Positions 54,973 through 63,356 are shown, counted from the stretch's first letter. The stretch is 64,000 nt of DNA from Acidobacteriota bacterium (GCA_963169195.1 CAUJDN010000052.1:1-64000), one strand, 5' to 3'. Notes: a model not told the origin generated them from the letters alone. Translations and numbers: made by a program.

Positions 54973-57450
54973 CTAGATGTGTGCCGCCAGCGGGTCCTGC
55001 ATCGGCCGGCCGTGCTCGAGCGCCATCAGGATGCTGTCCAGCGTCACCGGCGCGCGTCGATAGATGTCGTCCCCGAGCGCGTCGGAGAGCGCGTTGAGGA
55101 TGGCGCACGCGCCTGCGGCGACCGGCGGCTCGCCGATGCCGCGCGCCCCCACCGGGGTCTCCGGATCCGGGATGTTCACGGCATCCCACTTCATGTTCCG
55201 CGGCACGTCGAGGATCGTCGGCGGGCGGCTCTGATACATCCGCTGCGTGAGCGAGAGGCCGTAGTGCGGGTCGTACACGGTCTTCAGCGCGAGCGTGTGG
55301 CTCATGCCGAGAACCGAGCGACCGAGCACCTGCCCGCCGTACGCGCGCGGGTGAACGATGCTGCCCGAGTCGCCGACGGCGGTGTAGTCGACGAGGTGGT
55401 ACTCGCCGGTCTCGACGTCGACTTCGACTTCGGCGAATCCGGCCACGAACGAGAAGCTGGCGCCGTCGCGCGGGTACGTGTCGCGCGCCACGCCCATGAG
55501 GCCCTGCCCGGCGAGTGCCTGCGCGGAGGACACGGTGAACTTGTTGATGTTCTCCGGCAGCTCGTGCCCGTCGTACTTGCCGCCCATCTCGATGGCCCGC
55601 GCGGCGACCTGGGCCAGCGTGAGGCTGCCGCCGGGGCCCGACACGCGCTCGCCGGCGACCCGATAGGCCCCGGGGTCGCCGCCGAGGGCCCTCGCCGCTA
55701 TCTCCTTCGCCTTCGCGATGGCATCCGACGCGGCCGCGTGCGCCGCCCGCGTCATGGCGTGCGTCGTCTGGCTGCCGCCGGAGACGCAGGTCCACGGGAG
55801 GTTCTTCGAGGTGTCACCCCAGCTGAGGACCACCTTGTCCCACGGCACGTCCATCATCTCGGCGGCCACCCGGTGCACGTCGAAGACCGACTCGGTGCCG
55901 AGGTTGCCGACGCCGGACTGTACGTACATCCGTCCGTCCGGCTTGATGACGAACAACCCGTCGAAGCCGGTGGAGCCGGCGACGAAGGTGCTGACGGCGA
56001 CGCCGACGCCGCGGACCTTCGATCCCAGGCGCTGGCCGGACCGTGCCTTGCGCTCGTCCCAGCCGAAGAGCGCCTTGCCGCGATCGAGCGCCTCGCGCAC
56101 GAACGCGCTGGTGGCGTAGCCGCGCTGGCCCTGCGCGTTGGCGGGCCCCAGCTTCGCCTTGCCCACCGGCGCGTTGATGCGCCGCATCTCCACCTGGTCG
56201 ATGCCGAGCTGGCGTGCCGCCTTGGCGATGACGGGCTCGACGATCATGATGGCCTGCAGCCCGCCCGGCTGGCTCTGCGCGCGCCGGGGCGGCGTGTTGG
56301 TCAGCACCGTCGTGGCGCGGGAGCGCATCGCCTCCGGCTGGTACAGCAGCGAGACGAAGCGCGATCCGCTGGCCGCGTCGCCCTGCGCCTCGTACGCGCT
56401 GTTCTCGCCAAGGGTGAACAGGTCGAGGGCGAGCAGCCGGCCGTCCTTCCCGAAACCGGCCTTCACGCGGCCGTGCACCGCGGGCCGGATGCCCCCGATG
56501 TAGTTCTCCTCCTCGCGCGTGATGCGCATGAGGACCGGCGCGTTGGCCTTCTTCGAGAGCAGGGCCGGGATCATGCACTGGACCGATCCCGTGGCGCGAC
56601 TGCCAAAGCCTCCGCCCGTGTACTCCGTGATCAGCACCACGTCCTTGGGATCCAGCCGGAGCCACCGCGAGATCGAGGCCACCGTCTGCACCGCACTCTG
56701 CGTCCCCGAGTGCATGTAGAGCCTGCCGTTCTGCCAGTACGCGAGCGCGGAGCGCGGCTCGAGCACGTGGTGCTGGTTGTTCGACACGTAGAAGGTCTCG
56801 TCGAGCACGAGCGCCGCGTTCCTGAAGCCGGCCTCGAGATCGCCGTACGACCACTCGACCTGGGGCTTGCCCATCGGGAGCCGGCCCTCGCCCGCCTCGG
56901 CGAAGTCGGCGTCGGTCCACTTCAGCTGCTGGATCTCCAACGGGCCGGGCGGCGTGCCGGGTGCGGCGGCGGGGCGTCCCCACACATTGCCTTCGACGCG
57001 CGGGTTGGGGCCATCCGGCCTGAGCGCCGCGAGCGGATCCACGACGAAGGGCAGCGGCTCGAAGTCCACGCGGATGGCCTCGATGGCCGCCGCGGCCGTC
57101 TCTTCGTCCACGGCCGCCACGGCGAGGATGGGCTCGCCGGCGTACACGGGCTCGTCGGTGAGCGCGCGCTCGGACTTCGGGTTGGCGCGAATCGTCTCGC
57201 CGAGGTCCGTGACCGTGTCGGCGGGCGCGGGCAGCTCGCTCGCACGGAGGATGGCGCGCACGCCGGGCATCGCCTCGGCGGCGCTCGTGTCCACGCTGCG
57301 GACGCGGCCGTGCGGGATGGGGCTCAGCAGGAGCTTCGCGAACAGCATCCCCTCCGCCCGGAAGTCCTCCGCGTACTTCGCCCGGCCCGTGACCTTGGCC
57401 AGCAGGTCCGGCGTCACGTAGTTCCGGCCAACGAGCGTCGTGTCAGCCAC
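54973..57450 (-). CDS. Molybdenum hydroxylase catalytic subunit (xanthine dehydrogenase / PaoC family)
   Basis: Large molybdopterin-binding subunit of 825 residues. The N-terminal hammerhead domain (VTGRAKYAEDFRAEGMLFAKLLLSPIPHGRVRSVD) is followed by the cofactor-binding domain: EYTGGGFGSRATGSVQ, VLMRITREEE, YTAVGDSGSIVHPRAYGGQ and the catalytic GARGIGEPP with Glu774. The substrate could be a purine, aldehyde, N-heterocycle or aromatic CoA ester; the active-site pattern with the 4Fe-4S partner is nearest to periplasmic aldehyde oxidoreductase (PaoABC). It starts with GTG and overlaps the 2Fe-2S subunit gene by 8 nt. No MocA or XdhC maturation gene is adjacent in the window. Confidence 0.87.
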   Translation of the reverse strand: MADTTLVGRNYVTPDLLAKVTGRAKYAEDFRAEGMLFAKLLLSPIPHGRVRSVDTSAAEAMPGVRAILRASELPAPADTVTDLGETIRANPKSERALTDEPVYAGEPILAVAAVDEETAAAAIEAIRVDFEPLPFVVDPLAALRPDGPNPRVEGNVWGRPAAAPGTPPGPLEIQQLKWTDADFAEAGEGRLPMGKPQVEWSYGDLEAGFRNAALVLDETFYVSNNQHHVLEPRSALAYWQNGRLYMHSGTQSAVQTVASISRWLRLDPKDVVLITEYTGGGFGSRATGSVQCMIPALLSKKANAPVLMRITREEENYIGGIRPAVHGRVKAGFGKDGRLLALDLFTLGENSAYEAQGDAASGSRFVSLLYQPEAMRSRATTVLTNTPPRRAQSQPGGLQAIMIVEPVIAKAARQLGIDQVEMRRINAPVGKAKLGPANAQGQRGYATSAFVREALDRGKALFGWDERKARSGQRLGSKVRGVGVAVSTFVAGSTGFDGLFVIKPDGRMYVQSGVGNLGTESVFDVHRVAAEMMDVPWDKVVLSWGDTSKNLPWTCVSGGSQTTHAMTRAAHAAASDAIAKAKEIAARALGGDPGAYRVAGERVSGPGGSLTLAQVAARAIEMGGKYDGHELPENINKFTVSSAQALAGQGLMGVARDTYPRDGASFSFVAGFAEVEVDVETGEYHLVDYTAVGDSGSIVHPRAYGGQVLGRSVLGMSHTLALKTVYDPHYGLSLTQRMYQSRPPTILDVPRNMKWDAVNIPDPETPVGARGIGEPPVAAGACAILNALSDALGDDIYRRAPVTLDSILMALEHGRPMQDPLAAHI

Positions 57451-58060
57451 GGGCCACCCCCCTGGACAGCGCGGCGCCGCGATGGAGCGCCGTGAGGATC
57501 TTGTCGTAGTCCTGGCACCGGCACAGGTTGCCGGAGACGCCGCGCGCGAGCTCCTCGCGCGTCGGGTCCGGGTGCTTCTTCAGGTAGCCGACCGCGGCCA
57601 TGATGAAGCCCGACATGCAGAAGGCGCACTGGAAGCCCTGCTCGTCCACGACGCCCTGCTGGACGGGGTGCAGCGTGCCATCGGCCGCGGCCAGGCCCTC
57701 GATGGTCACGATCGTTTTCGTCCGCACCGCGTGCGTGAGCACCGAGCACGCGTAGCGCGGCACGTCGTCGACGAGCACGGTGCAGGCGCCGCACTCGGCG
57801 CGATCGCAGCCGAGCTTGGTGCCCGTGAGCCCGAGCTTGTAGCGAAGCGTGTTGGCCAGGGTCTCCTGCGGGGCGACGTCCACGCGCCGCGCCTGGCCGT
57901 TGACCGTGAGGGTCAGCAACCGCTCGACGCCGCCCGTCCTGGCGGCCTGGCCGGAGAGCAGGGGACTGCCGCGGAACAGGTACGCGGCCGACGAGACGGC
58001 CACGCTCCCGGCAATCACGCCCTTGATGAAGTTGCGACGTGAGACCGTCGTCTGAGACAT
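57443..58060 (-). CDS. Tat-exported [2Fe-2S] subunit of a molybdenum hydroxylase
   Basis: Iron-sulfur subunit of 205 residues. VSRRNFIKGVIAGSVAVSSAAYLF (residues 6-29) is a twin-arginine signal that would export the folded heterotrimer, as in PaoA. The plant-ferredoxin-type cluster uses Cys85, 90, 93 and 105 (GCDRAECGACTVL, ACSVL), and the second cluster Cys145, 148, 180 and 182 (GFQCAFCMSGFI, GNLCRCQDYDKI). GAGGTGA lies 5 nt before the ATG. It is the first gene of the operon; a TATAGT box (58118-58123, minus strand) lies about 58 nt upstream. Confidence 0.92.
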   Translation of the reverse strand: MSQTTVSRRNFIKGVIAGSVAVSSAAYLFRGSPLLSGQAARTGGVERLLTLTVNGQARRVDVAPQETLANTLRYKLGLTGTKLGCDRAECGACTVLVDDVPRYACSVLTHAVRTKTIVTIEGLAAADGTLHPVQQGVVDEQGFQCAFCMSGFIMAAVGYLKKHPDPTREELARGVSGNLCRCQDYDKILTALHRGAALSRGVARG

Positions 58061-58117
58061 ATCCGTCACCTCGCCAGCACGGCAATGGTCCGAACGCCCG
58101 ATCCGTCGATCGCGCAG

Positions 58118-58123
58118 ACTATA
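58118..58123 (-). promoter_or_regulatory. -10 box TATAGT before the molybdenum hydroxylase operon
   Basis: TATAGT on the minus strand, 58 nt before the ATG of the 2Fe-2S subunit, gives a leader of about 50 nt that includes GAGGTGA. The rest of the 227-bp gap shows no gene. Confidence 0.4.
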
Positions 58124-58287
58124 GCGCAGCCCGGACGCGATGGCGCCGGTATCTGGCCCGCGTCCGTGGGGCCGGGCTTCCGCGCTTTGCTCTTTGTTCG
58201 CTCGAGCGATTCCGTGGCGGCCGCCTCCTCCGTTCGTCGCCCGCAGAACGCATCACGCTGAACTCCCTCCTGCCGCAGCCTGTTCGT

Positions 58288-60663
58288 TCAGAAGCGCGCC
58301 ACCAAGGCGATGCGCACCGTGAACGGCTCGACCGGGTGGAAATGAAGGCCGTCCATGCCTCCCTCGGGCTCGTCCCGCAGCCGCGACGTGTAGAAGTAGT
58401 CGATGTCGGAGCTCCTCGAGTCGAGCAGGTTCAACAGGTCCGCCTTGATCCGCCAGACGCGCGACATCTGGTAGCCGGCCTCGGCGCTCACCAGGTTGGA
58501 CGCCCGGCTGCGCACGCTGTTGTCCTCCACGAGCGGCCGCGGACCGAAGGAGCGCCAGCGCAGGCCGCCGCTCCACCGGCCGGCCGGGGTGAGCGTCATC
58601 CCGGCGGTCGCCACGCCTTCGATGGCGCCGGGAATGCGGTCGCCCTCGGACGCGCCGTCCGTGAAGCGCGCGCGCGAGTAGGCGACGCTGCCGTCGAGTG
58701 TCAACCAGCGCGTCGGGCGGTAGTCCGCGTCCCACTCGATGCCGACCCGGTGGCTCGGCCGGCTCGCCTCCGTCGTCCCCGCATCGCCGATGAAGAGCAG
58801 CTCGGAGTCGATCCACAGCCCCCAGACGGCCAGCGTGGTGTGCAGGCGCGGCAGCGCGAGGGTGCGCAGGCCCACCTCGGCGCCGCGCGCACGGACCAGC
58901 GGGTCGACCGCCTCCACGGGTTCGCCGCTGACCGGGTCCTGCCGAATGGTGGCGCCGCGCCCGTCGTTGCTATGAAAGCCGCCGCCGGCGCTCGCGTACA
59001 GCTCCGTGCGCCGCCATGGGCCGAAGGCGACGCTCAGCTTCGGATTGGCGATGCCGTCGGACGTCGAGCCACCGTTGACCGGATCGCCCGCATCGACGTT
59101 CCAGCGATAGACGTCGCCGCGGAGGCCGAGCGTGGTCCGCACCACGTCCGACCACTGCGTCTGCACCTCCGCGTATAACCCGCCGCTCGTCTGGCCCACG
59201 CCGTCCTCGCGGACGGTCGAGAGGCGCCGGCGTGCCGCCGTGCGGTGCAACCCGACCTCTGCAATCGAGTCTCGCCGCACCTCGCCGCCGATCGTGACCT
59301 GCGAGCGCCGCCCGAACACGGTGGCCGGCCGCGTGTGGCTGGCGCGCCCGCCCGCGACGAGACGGTCGTCACGCTGCTCGAACTGGTCGCCATTCTCCGC
59401 GTCGTCGAGGAAATACGTGAAGTTCGAGAAGAGATCCAGGCCGTAGCCGAAGGCGTAGCCCTCGACATGCGTGGCGCCGGCGTCGGTCGTCCGCTGCCAC
59501 TCCGCCATCCCGCCGATGCGGTGCGTCTTGCCGCCGTTGGTGCGATCCAGGTACCCGAATCGCGAGAGCGCGCCCTCGTCCACCGCGCGCCTGGGAATCT
59601 GGTCCGACGCGTTCCAGTCGGCCTGGTACGCGATCGCCGAGAAGGACAGGCCGTTGGTCGCGGTGCCCTGGCTGTAGCGCACGAGGCCGTTCCATCGACG
59701 CATCACGTCGGGCCGATCCCAGGGACCGTCGTGGCCCATGGCCTCGCCGGCGACGAGCAGGTGGCCGCGGCCGACGGCCGGCGATGCGGCTGCCAGCACG
59801 CGACCGTAGCCGTAGGGCCCGCCCTCGATGCGCGCGATTGGCGCGTCGAGCACGTTCACGTAGCGCACGCGGATGGCGCCGGCCGCCGAGAAGTCCCCGG
59901 CGTCCGCCGCGTAGGTGCCCTTGCGGTACTGGATGCCGCTCACCAGCTCGGGGATGAGGAAGTTCATGTCCGCATAGCCCTGCCCGTGGCCGTGCGTGGG
60001 CAGGTTGACCGGCATCCCCGCAACCGACAGCGCGAGATCGGTGCCGTGATCGATGTTGAAGCCGCGCAGGTAGTACTGGTTGGCCTTGCCCTCGCCGCTG
60101 TGCTGGCTGACGACCATGCCGGGCACGCTCTCCAGCGCCTCGGCCGGCCGCCGGCGGGCCCGCTCGTTGAGCTCGAGCGGCGTGATCACGCCGGTGCTCG
60201 CGGCGTCGGCCACGCCAACGAGCTCGTCCTGCTCCGACACCGTGGACAGGTTGCGGAACGTGCTCCGGCCGCTGACGACGACCGACGCGGTGGCGGCGAC
60301 GTAGAGCGTCGCGTCCTGCGTCATGGAGGCGCCCGCGCTGACGGCCACGTTCCGGCGCAGGAGCGTGACGAAGCTGGGGAGCGAGAAGCGCACCGAGTAC
60401 GAGCCCGGGGGCACGGCCTCGATCACGTAGCGCCCGTCCTGCCCCGTCTTCGCGGTCAGTGGGGCGCCGCCCGGCTCCAGCTCCACCAGCACGGCGGGCA
60501 GCGGCTGGCCCGTCGTGTCCAGCACCACTCCCTCCACGCGACCGGGGCCGGTCGCCTGCGCGGCCGTGGCCCGCGGCCACGCGATGACGAGCGCGACGGC
60601 CGCGCACACGAGCGCCGTCCAGCGCGCCGGGGACACGCGTCCCCATCTGCGACGTGTCTTCAT
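58288..60663 (-). CDS. TonB-dependent receptor with carboxypeptidase-regulatory domain (second)
   Basis: Outer-membrane receptor of 791 residues. A signal (WTALVCAAVALVIAWPRATAAQ) is followed by a regulatory-like domain (GRVEGVVLDTTGQPLPAVLVEL, DGRYVIEAVPPGSYSVRFSLPSFVTL). The plug includes TPLELNERARRRPAEALESVPGMVVSQHSGEGKANQYYLRGFNIDHGTDLALSVAGMPVNLP, a true siderophore/vitamin-type plug with the NIDHGTD loop. The barrel ends EPFTVRIALVARF. The His-containing NLPTHGHGQGY loop and a downstream partner rich in His point to a metal or metal chelate as ligand. It differs from the Oar-like receptor at 48 kb by its shorter length and genuine TonB-box plug. GGAG precedes the ATG. It ends 227 bp from the molybdenum hydroxylase genes. 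Confidence 0.9.
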   Translation of the reverse strand: MKTRRRWGRVSPARWTALVCAAVALVIAWPRATAAQATGPGRVEGVVLDTTGQPLPAVLVELEPGGAPLTAKTGQDGRYVIEAVPPGSYSVRFSLPSFVTLLRRNVAVSAGASMTQDATLYVAATASVVVSGRSTFRNLSTVSEQDELVGVADAASTGVITPLELNERARRRPAEALESVPGMVVSQHSGEGKANQYYLRGFNIDHGTDLALSVAGMPVNLPTHGHGQGYADMNFLIPELVSGIQYRKGTYAADAGDFSAAGAIRVRYVNVLDAPIARIEGGPYGYGRVLAAASPAVGRGHLLVAGEAMGHDGPWDRPDVMRRWNGLVRYSQGTATNGLSFSAIAYQADWNASDQIPRRAVDEGALSRFGYLDRTNGGKTHRIGGMAEWQRTTDAGATHVEGYAFGYGLDLFSNFTYFLDDAENGDQFEQRDDRLVAGGRASHTRPATVFGRRSQVTIGGEVRRDSIAEVGLHRTAARRRLSTVREDGVGQTSGGLYAEVQTQWSDVVRTTLGLRGDVYRWNVDAGDPVNGGSTSDGIANPKLSVAFGPWRRTELYASAGGGFHSNDGRGATIRQDPVSGEPVEAVDPLVRARGAEVGLRTLALPRLHTTLAVWGLWIDSELLFIGDAGTTEASRPSHRVGIEWDADYRPTRWLTLDGSVAYSRARFTDGASEGDRIPGAIEGVATAGMTLTPAGRWSGGLRWRSFGPRPLVEDNSVRSRASNLVSAEAGYQMSRVWRIKADLLNLLDSRSSDIDYFYTSRLRDEPEGGMDGLHFHPVEPFTVRIALVARF

Positions 60664-60748
60664 GTCACACTCCACCCTGACAGACGCGCGCCCGCAGCGG
60701 CGGGCACGCCACTTCACTCCACCCGGAAAGAAGGAACGCGAAGGGGCG

Positions 60749-61255
60749 TCAGGCCGGAGGACCGCGGACGGGCGGCTGTGGGCGTGCCGGCGCGCGGTGA
60801 TCGCGCGCGGTCGCGTCGGGGGGCGGGGCAATCGTCTCTGCGGGCGGGGGAACGAGCGGAGCGGGCGGGCCTTCGACCAGCGCGACGCCGAAGTGCGCCA
60901 CGCTGTCGCGCCCGTGATCGTGGGACGCCGGCGCGCCGTGAGAATGCGCCGGAGAGGCATCGCCCGTCTCGGGGGCGTGCTCACCAGCCGTCGCCGCCGA
61001 GTCTTCGGCGCCGTCCAGCCAGGCACCCTCGTCAGCTGTGAGCTCGTCGAGGTGTGCGTGCGGGAGCCCGGCCCGATGGGCGGCGTCGTGGTCCGCGTCG
61101 CCGAGGGTTCCGAGCTCGGGCCCGTGCGTGTGGTCGTTGCGGTGCGTGGCCAGGTGCGCCACCGGCGCCAGCTGGGCGGCCACCACGAACACGCCGAGCA
61201 GGACCGGCGCGGCGACGCGGCGGATGCCCTGGATCGACGTGCGGCCCGTCCACAT
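60749..61255 (-). CDS. Exported histidine-rich protein, possibly metal-binding
   Basis: A 168-residue protein with an N-terminal signal/anchor (VAAPVLLGVFVVAAQLAPVAHLA) followed by a low-complexity mature region with clustered His and acidic residues: HLATHRNDHTHGPELG, DADHDAAHRAGLPHAHLDE, SPAHSHGAPASHDHGRDSVAHF. The C-terminal 45 residues are Pro-rich. It matches no recognised family. His clusters of this kind bind Zn, Ni, Co or Cu. It lies immediately upstream of the second TonB receptor on the same strand (85-bp gap), so the pair may form a metal uptake unit. A TATCGT box lies 10 nt before the ATG. The longer upstream frame belongs to the decayed nucleotidyltransferase. Confidence 0.65.
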   Translation of the reverse strand: MWTGRTSIQGIRRVAAPVLLGVFVVAAQLAPVAHLATHRNDHTHGPELGTLGDADHDAAHRAGLPHAHLDELTADEGAWLDGAEDSAATAGEHAPETGDASPAHSHGAPASHDHGRDSVAHFGVALVEGPPAPLVPPPAETIAPPPDATARDHRAPARPQPPVRGPPA

Positions 61256-61265
61256 GCCGCCTAAG

Positions 61266-61271
61266 ACGATA
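61266..61271 (-). promoter_or_regulatory. -10 box TATCGT before the His-rich gene
   Basis: TATCGT on the minus strand, 10 nt upstream of the ATG at 61255. It may drive the His-rich protein and TonB receptor. Confidence 0.3.
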
Positions 61272-61362
61272 GCGCAGAGGCGCCCGTGGCCCAAACGCGC
61301 TCGTCCGGGATCCTTCCCTCGGCTGCCGTGGTCCTCCGGAACGTCTGCCGCGCGGCTTTCGC

Positions 61363-61815
61363 TCACGCGCAAGCGATCACCACGCTCGGCCAGGACGCCT
61401 CGCACGTCTTCGATGTCCTTGGATCGGCCCGCGAGGATCTTGGTGGGATGTCCACGCCGGCGACGTCAACGTGTATCGCCCGCGACAGGAACAGCTCCTC
61501 GAGTCCGGGCCCAGCCAGAACGATGTCGAGGGCCAGGCCCGAACGCTCATGCCCGAGCGGGAGAACGCGGGTCTGGCTGACGAACGCGTCGGTCAGCGGG
61601 AGCCGAGGGGCGAAGCCGTGGGTGTCGAGGGCGACCACGAGCCGCGCGGGAGCGACACGTCCGAGCTGTACGGTGACGTCGACGTCTGTCGTCAGGCGCG
61701 GCCGGCCCCATAGAAGAGCGGCCTGCGCGCCGAAGACGTACCAGCGCAGATCGAGCGAAGTGAGCGCGCCGGCCAGGTTCGCCAGCAGCTCAGCGGGCGG
61801 CGGTGCGGACGGCAC
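61363..61815 (-). pseudogene. Frameshifted nucleotidyltransferase (AbiEii-like toxin family)
   Basis: The frame from the GTG reads as a nucleotidyltransferase: ELLANLAGALTSLDLRWYVFGAQAALLWGRPRLTTDVDVTVQLG, with GAQAAxLxGxxRxTxDVDV, then LDIVLAGPGLEELFLSRA. Near position 61445 the family resemblance stops and the frame runs on as PRSSRADPRTSKTCEASW. The neighbouring frame at the same place reads TKILAGRSKDIEDVRGVLAERGDRLR, the typical C-terminal motif of these proteins. A one-base shift therefore seems to have split the gene, and an expected short segment before KILAGR is also missing. The second half continues toward the His-rich gene. A sequencing error is the alternative. Confidence 0.65.
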
Positions 61816-62041
61816 GGAGCGCCTCCGAGACGCGCAAGTGGACCGCGAGGTCCTCGGCACGGTCCCTGGCGCCTGGCCAATCCGGTCTCAGGCTCCTCGC
61901 GTAGGCCAAGAGGTCCGCGCCCGTCGCCAGCACTTCCGCAGCGGAACGCCCACGCTTCCGTTCCTTCCAATACGCGGCCTTGGCATCCTCGACGCGGGCC
62001 CAGTCCCGCCGAACGAACGCCCGGATGGCATTCCGATCCAC
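61790..62041 (-). CDS. Small helical partner of the nucleotidyltransferase (putative antitoxin)
   Basis: An 83-residue, mostly helical protein: MDRNAIRAFVRRDWARVEDAKAAYW, KRGRSAAEVLATGADLLAYARSLRPDWP, then AEDLAVHLRVSEALRAVRTAAR. Small proteins with this opening often precede nucleotidyltransferase genes of the AbiEii/MNT group. Its end overlaps the nucleotidyltransferase start by 26 nt, a normal toxin-antitoxin arrangement. It is intact although its partner is frameshifted. The GTG start is chosen because RNAIRAFVRRDWA begins the conserved helix. Function is inferred from context only. Confidence 0.5.
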   Translation of the reverse strand: MDRNAIRAFVRRDWARVEDAKAAYWKERKRGRSAAEVLATGADLLAYARSLRPDWPGARDRAEDLAVHLRVSEALRAVRTAAR

Positions 62042-62084
62042 GGCTGAATCAGACCCGGAGTAGAGTGCGTGCTGGAGGTACCTG

Positions 62085-63311
62085 ATGCAACGACGCGATC
62101 TGTTGAAGCTCGCCGCGACCGCTCCCGCCGCGGCCCTCGCCGGTGCGGGCCTGGCGGCCGCCCAGACACCACGGGCCCTCCGGTTGCGCCCGGGCGGAAC
62201 GGACGACGGGTTCGACCCGTGGGTGGAGATCATCGCCCCGGCCTTCCGGCACAACGCCGCGGAGGTCAGCCGCCTGGCCGGTGGCCGGCCCATCCTCGCC
62301 GTCATCAAGAACAACGCCTATGGGCTCGGCGACCAGGTGGTCGGCCCCATCGTCGACGGCTGTCCCCAGGTGACCGGCCTCGCGTGCGTGCGGCCCGCCG
62401 AGGCGCTCGCCATGCGCGCGATGGGCGTGCGCAAGCCGATCCTGACAATGGCCGAGCTCGGTGTCGAGGAGTCGGCCGAGCTGGTCCGGAAGGACGTGAC
62501 CTTGTCGTGCTGGATGGACGACGCCGGCGACCGCCTGGCGAGAATCGCAAAGGCGGCGAAGCGGCGCGTGCCGGTCCATCCGTATGTCGACACGGGCATG
62601 AACCGGGAGGGCATGCCGCTCGCGCGGGCCATCGGGTGGCTGGAGGCGCTGGCCAGCCAGCCAGACGTGCGGATCGACGGCATCTACCAGATGTTCGTGC
62701 ACGACGTGGAGTTCGATCGGGTCCAGCTCGAACGGTTCACGGCCTTCCTCGACCGCGCGGCAGCCGCCGGCATCCGGCCGCGGCTGCGCCACGCGGCCGC
62801 GACTTACGAGCTGCACCGCGTGCCCGAATCGCACCTGGACGCCGTGCGTGTGGGCAACGCACTGTTCGGCTCGCCGGCGGGCCCTGACGTCACGCACCCG
62901 TTCGATCCGAAACCGGTGTTCCGGCTGAAGGCCCGTGTGGTGCGCGTCGAGCGCGTCGAGGTCGGGGAGAGCGCGGGCTTCAACCGCGGCTTCCGCCCCT
63001 CGACGGCGACGTCCGTGGCACTGCTGCCGGTGGGGCACACCGATGGGTACGCCAGCGCAGCCGCCGGTGTCTGCGAGGTGCTGATTGGCGGCCGGACGTA
63101 TCCGGTCGTCCCGGGCGGCGTGAACTCCGCGCACACGATCGTCGACGTGGGCGCCGCGCCGGTGGTCCGTGTTGGCGATCTGGCGACGCTGGTGGGCCCG
63201 GACCACGCCGCGATTCTGCCCGCGGAGGTCGGCGCACGCACGAAGACCGGCACACTGCAGGTGATGACGCGGCTCAGCGCACTCCTGCCCCGCCGCGTGG
63301 TGGAGGCCTAG
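62085..63311 (+). CDS. Tat-exported alanine racemase-like protein lacking the catalytic Tyr
   Basis: Fold-type III PLP protein of 408 residues. MQRRDLLKLAATAPAAALAGAGLAAA is a twin-arginine signal. The PLP Lys75 is in LAVIKNNAYGLG, the barrel contains HPYVDTGMNREG and IYQMFVHDVEFDR, and DAVRVGNALFG gives the pyridine-N Arg. In the C-terminal domain, where alanine racemases have GESVSYG with the catalytic Tyr, this protein has GESAGFNRG (Phe299). The following IGYADG is VGHTDG (His318), and the CMDQ loop of the family is replaced by GVNSAHT. It probably binds PLP but is unlikely to use the standard two-base racemisation. GGAGG precedes the ATG. It could be a lyase or a binding protein for D-amino acids. 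Confidence 0.78.
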   Translation: MQRRDLLKLAATAPAAALAGAGLAAAQTPRALRLRPGGTDDGFDPWVEIIAPAFRHNAAEVSRLAGGRPILAVIKNNAYGLGDQVVGPIVDGCPQVTGLACVRPAEALAMRAMGVRKPILTMAELGVEESAELVRKDVTLSCWMDDAGDRLARIAKAAKRRVPVHPYVDTGMNREGMPLARAIGWLEALASQPDVRIDGIYQMFVHDVEFDRVQLERFTAFLDRAAAAGIRPRLRHAAATYELHRVPESHLDAVRVGNALFGSPAGPDVTHPFDPKPVFRLKARVVRVERVEVGESAGFNRGFRPSTATSVALLPVGHTDGYASAAAGVCEVLIGGRTYPVVPGGVNSAHTIVDVGAAPVVRVGDLATLVGPDHAAILPAEVGARTKTGTLQVMTRLSALLPRRVVEA

Positions 63312-63316
63312 CCGGC

Positions 63317-63330
63317 TGCCTGAAGAGGCA
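63317..63330. terminator. Short hairpin in a convergent gap
   Basis: TGCCT and AGGCA pair around GAAG, between the racemase-like gene and the convergent antiporter gene. Confidence 0.3.
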
Positions 63331-63356
63331 CAGGTACCGGGCAGAAGGCGTCGAGC

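Noticed and set aside
61256-61405. N-terminal extension of the His-rich protein
   Set aside because: These codons encode VRGVLAERGDRLR and similar sequence that belongs to the broken nucleotidyltransferase; the signal peptide begins after the ATG at 61255.
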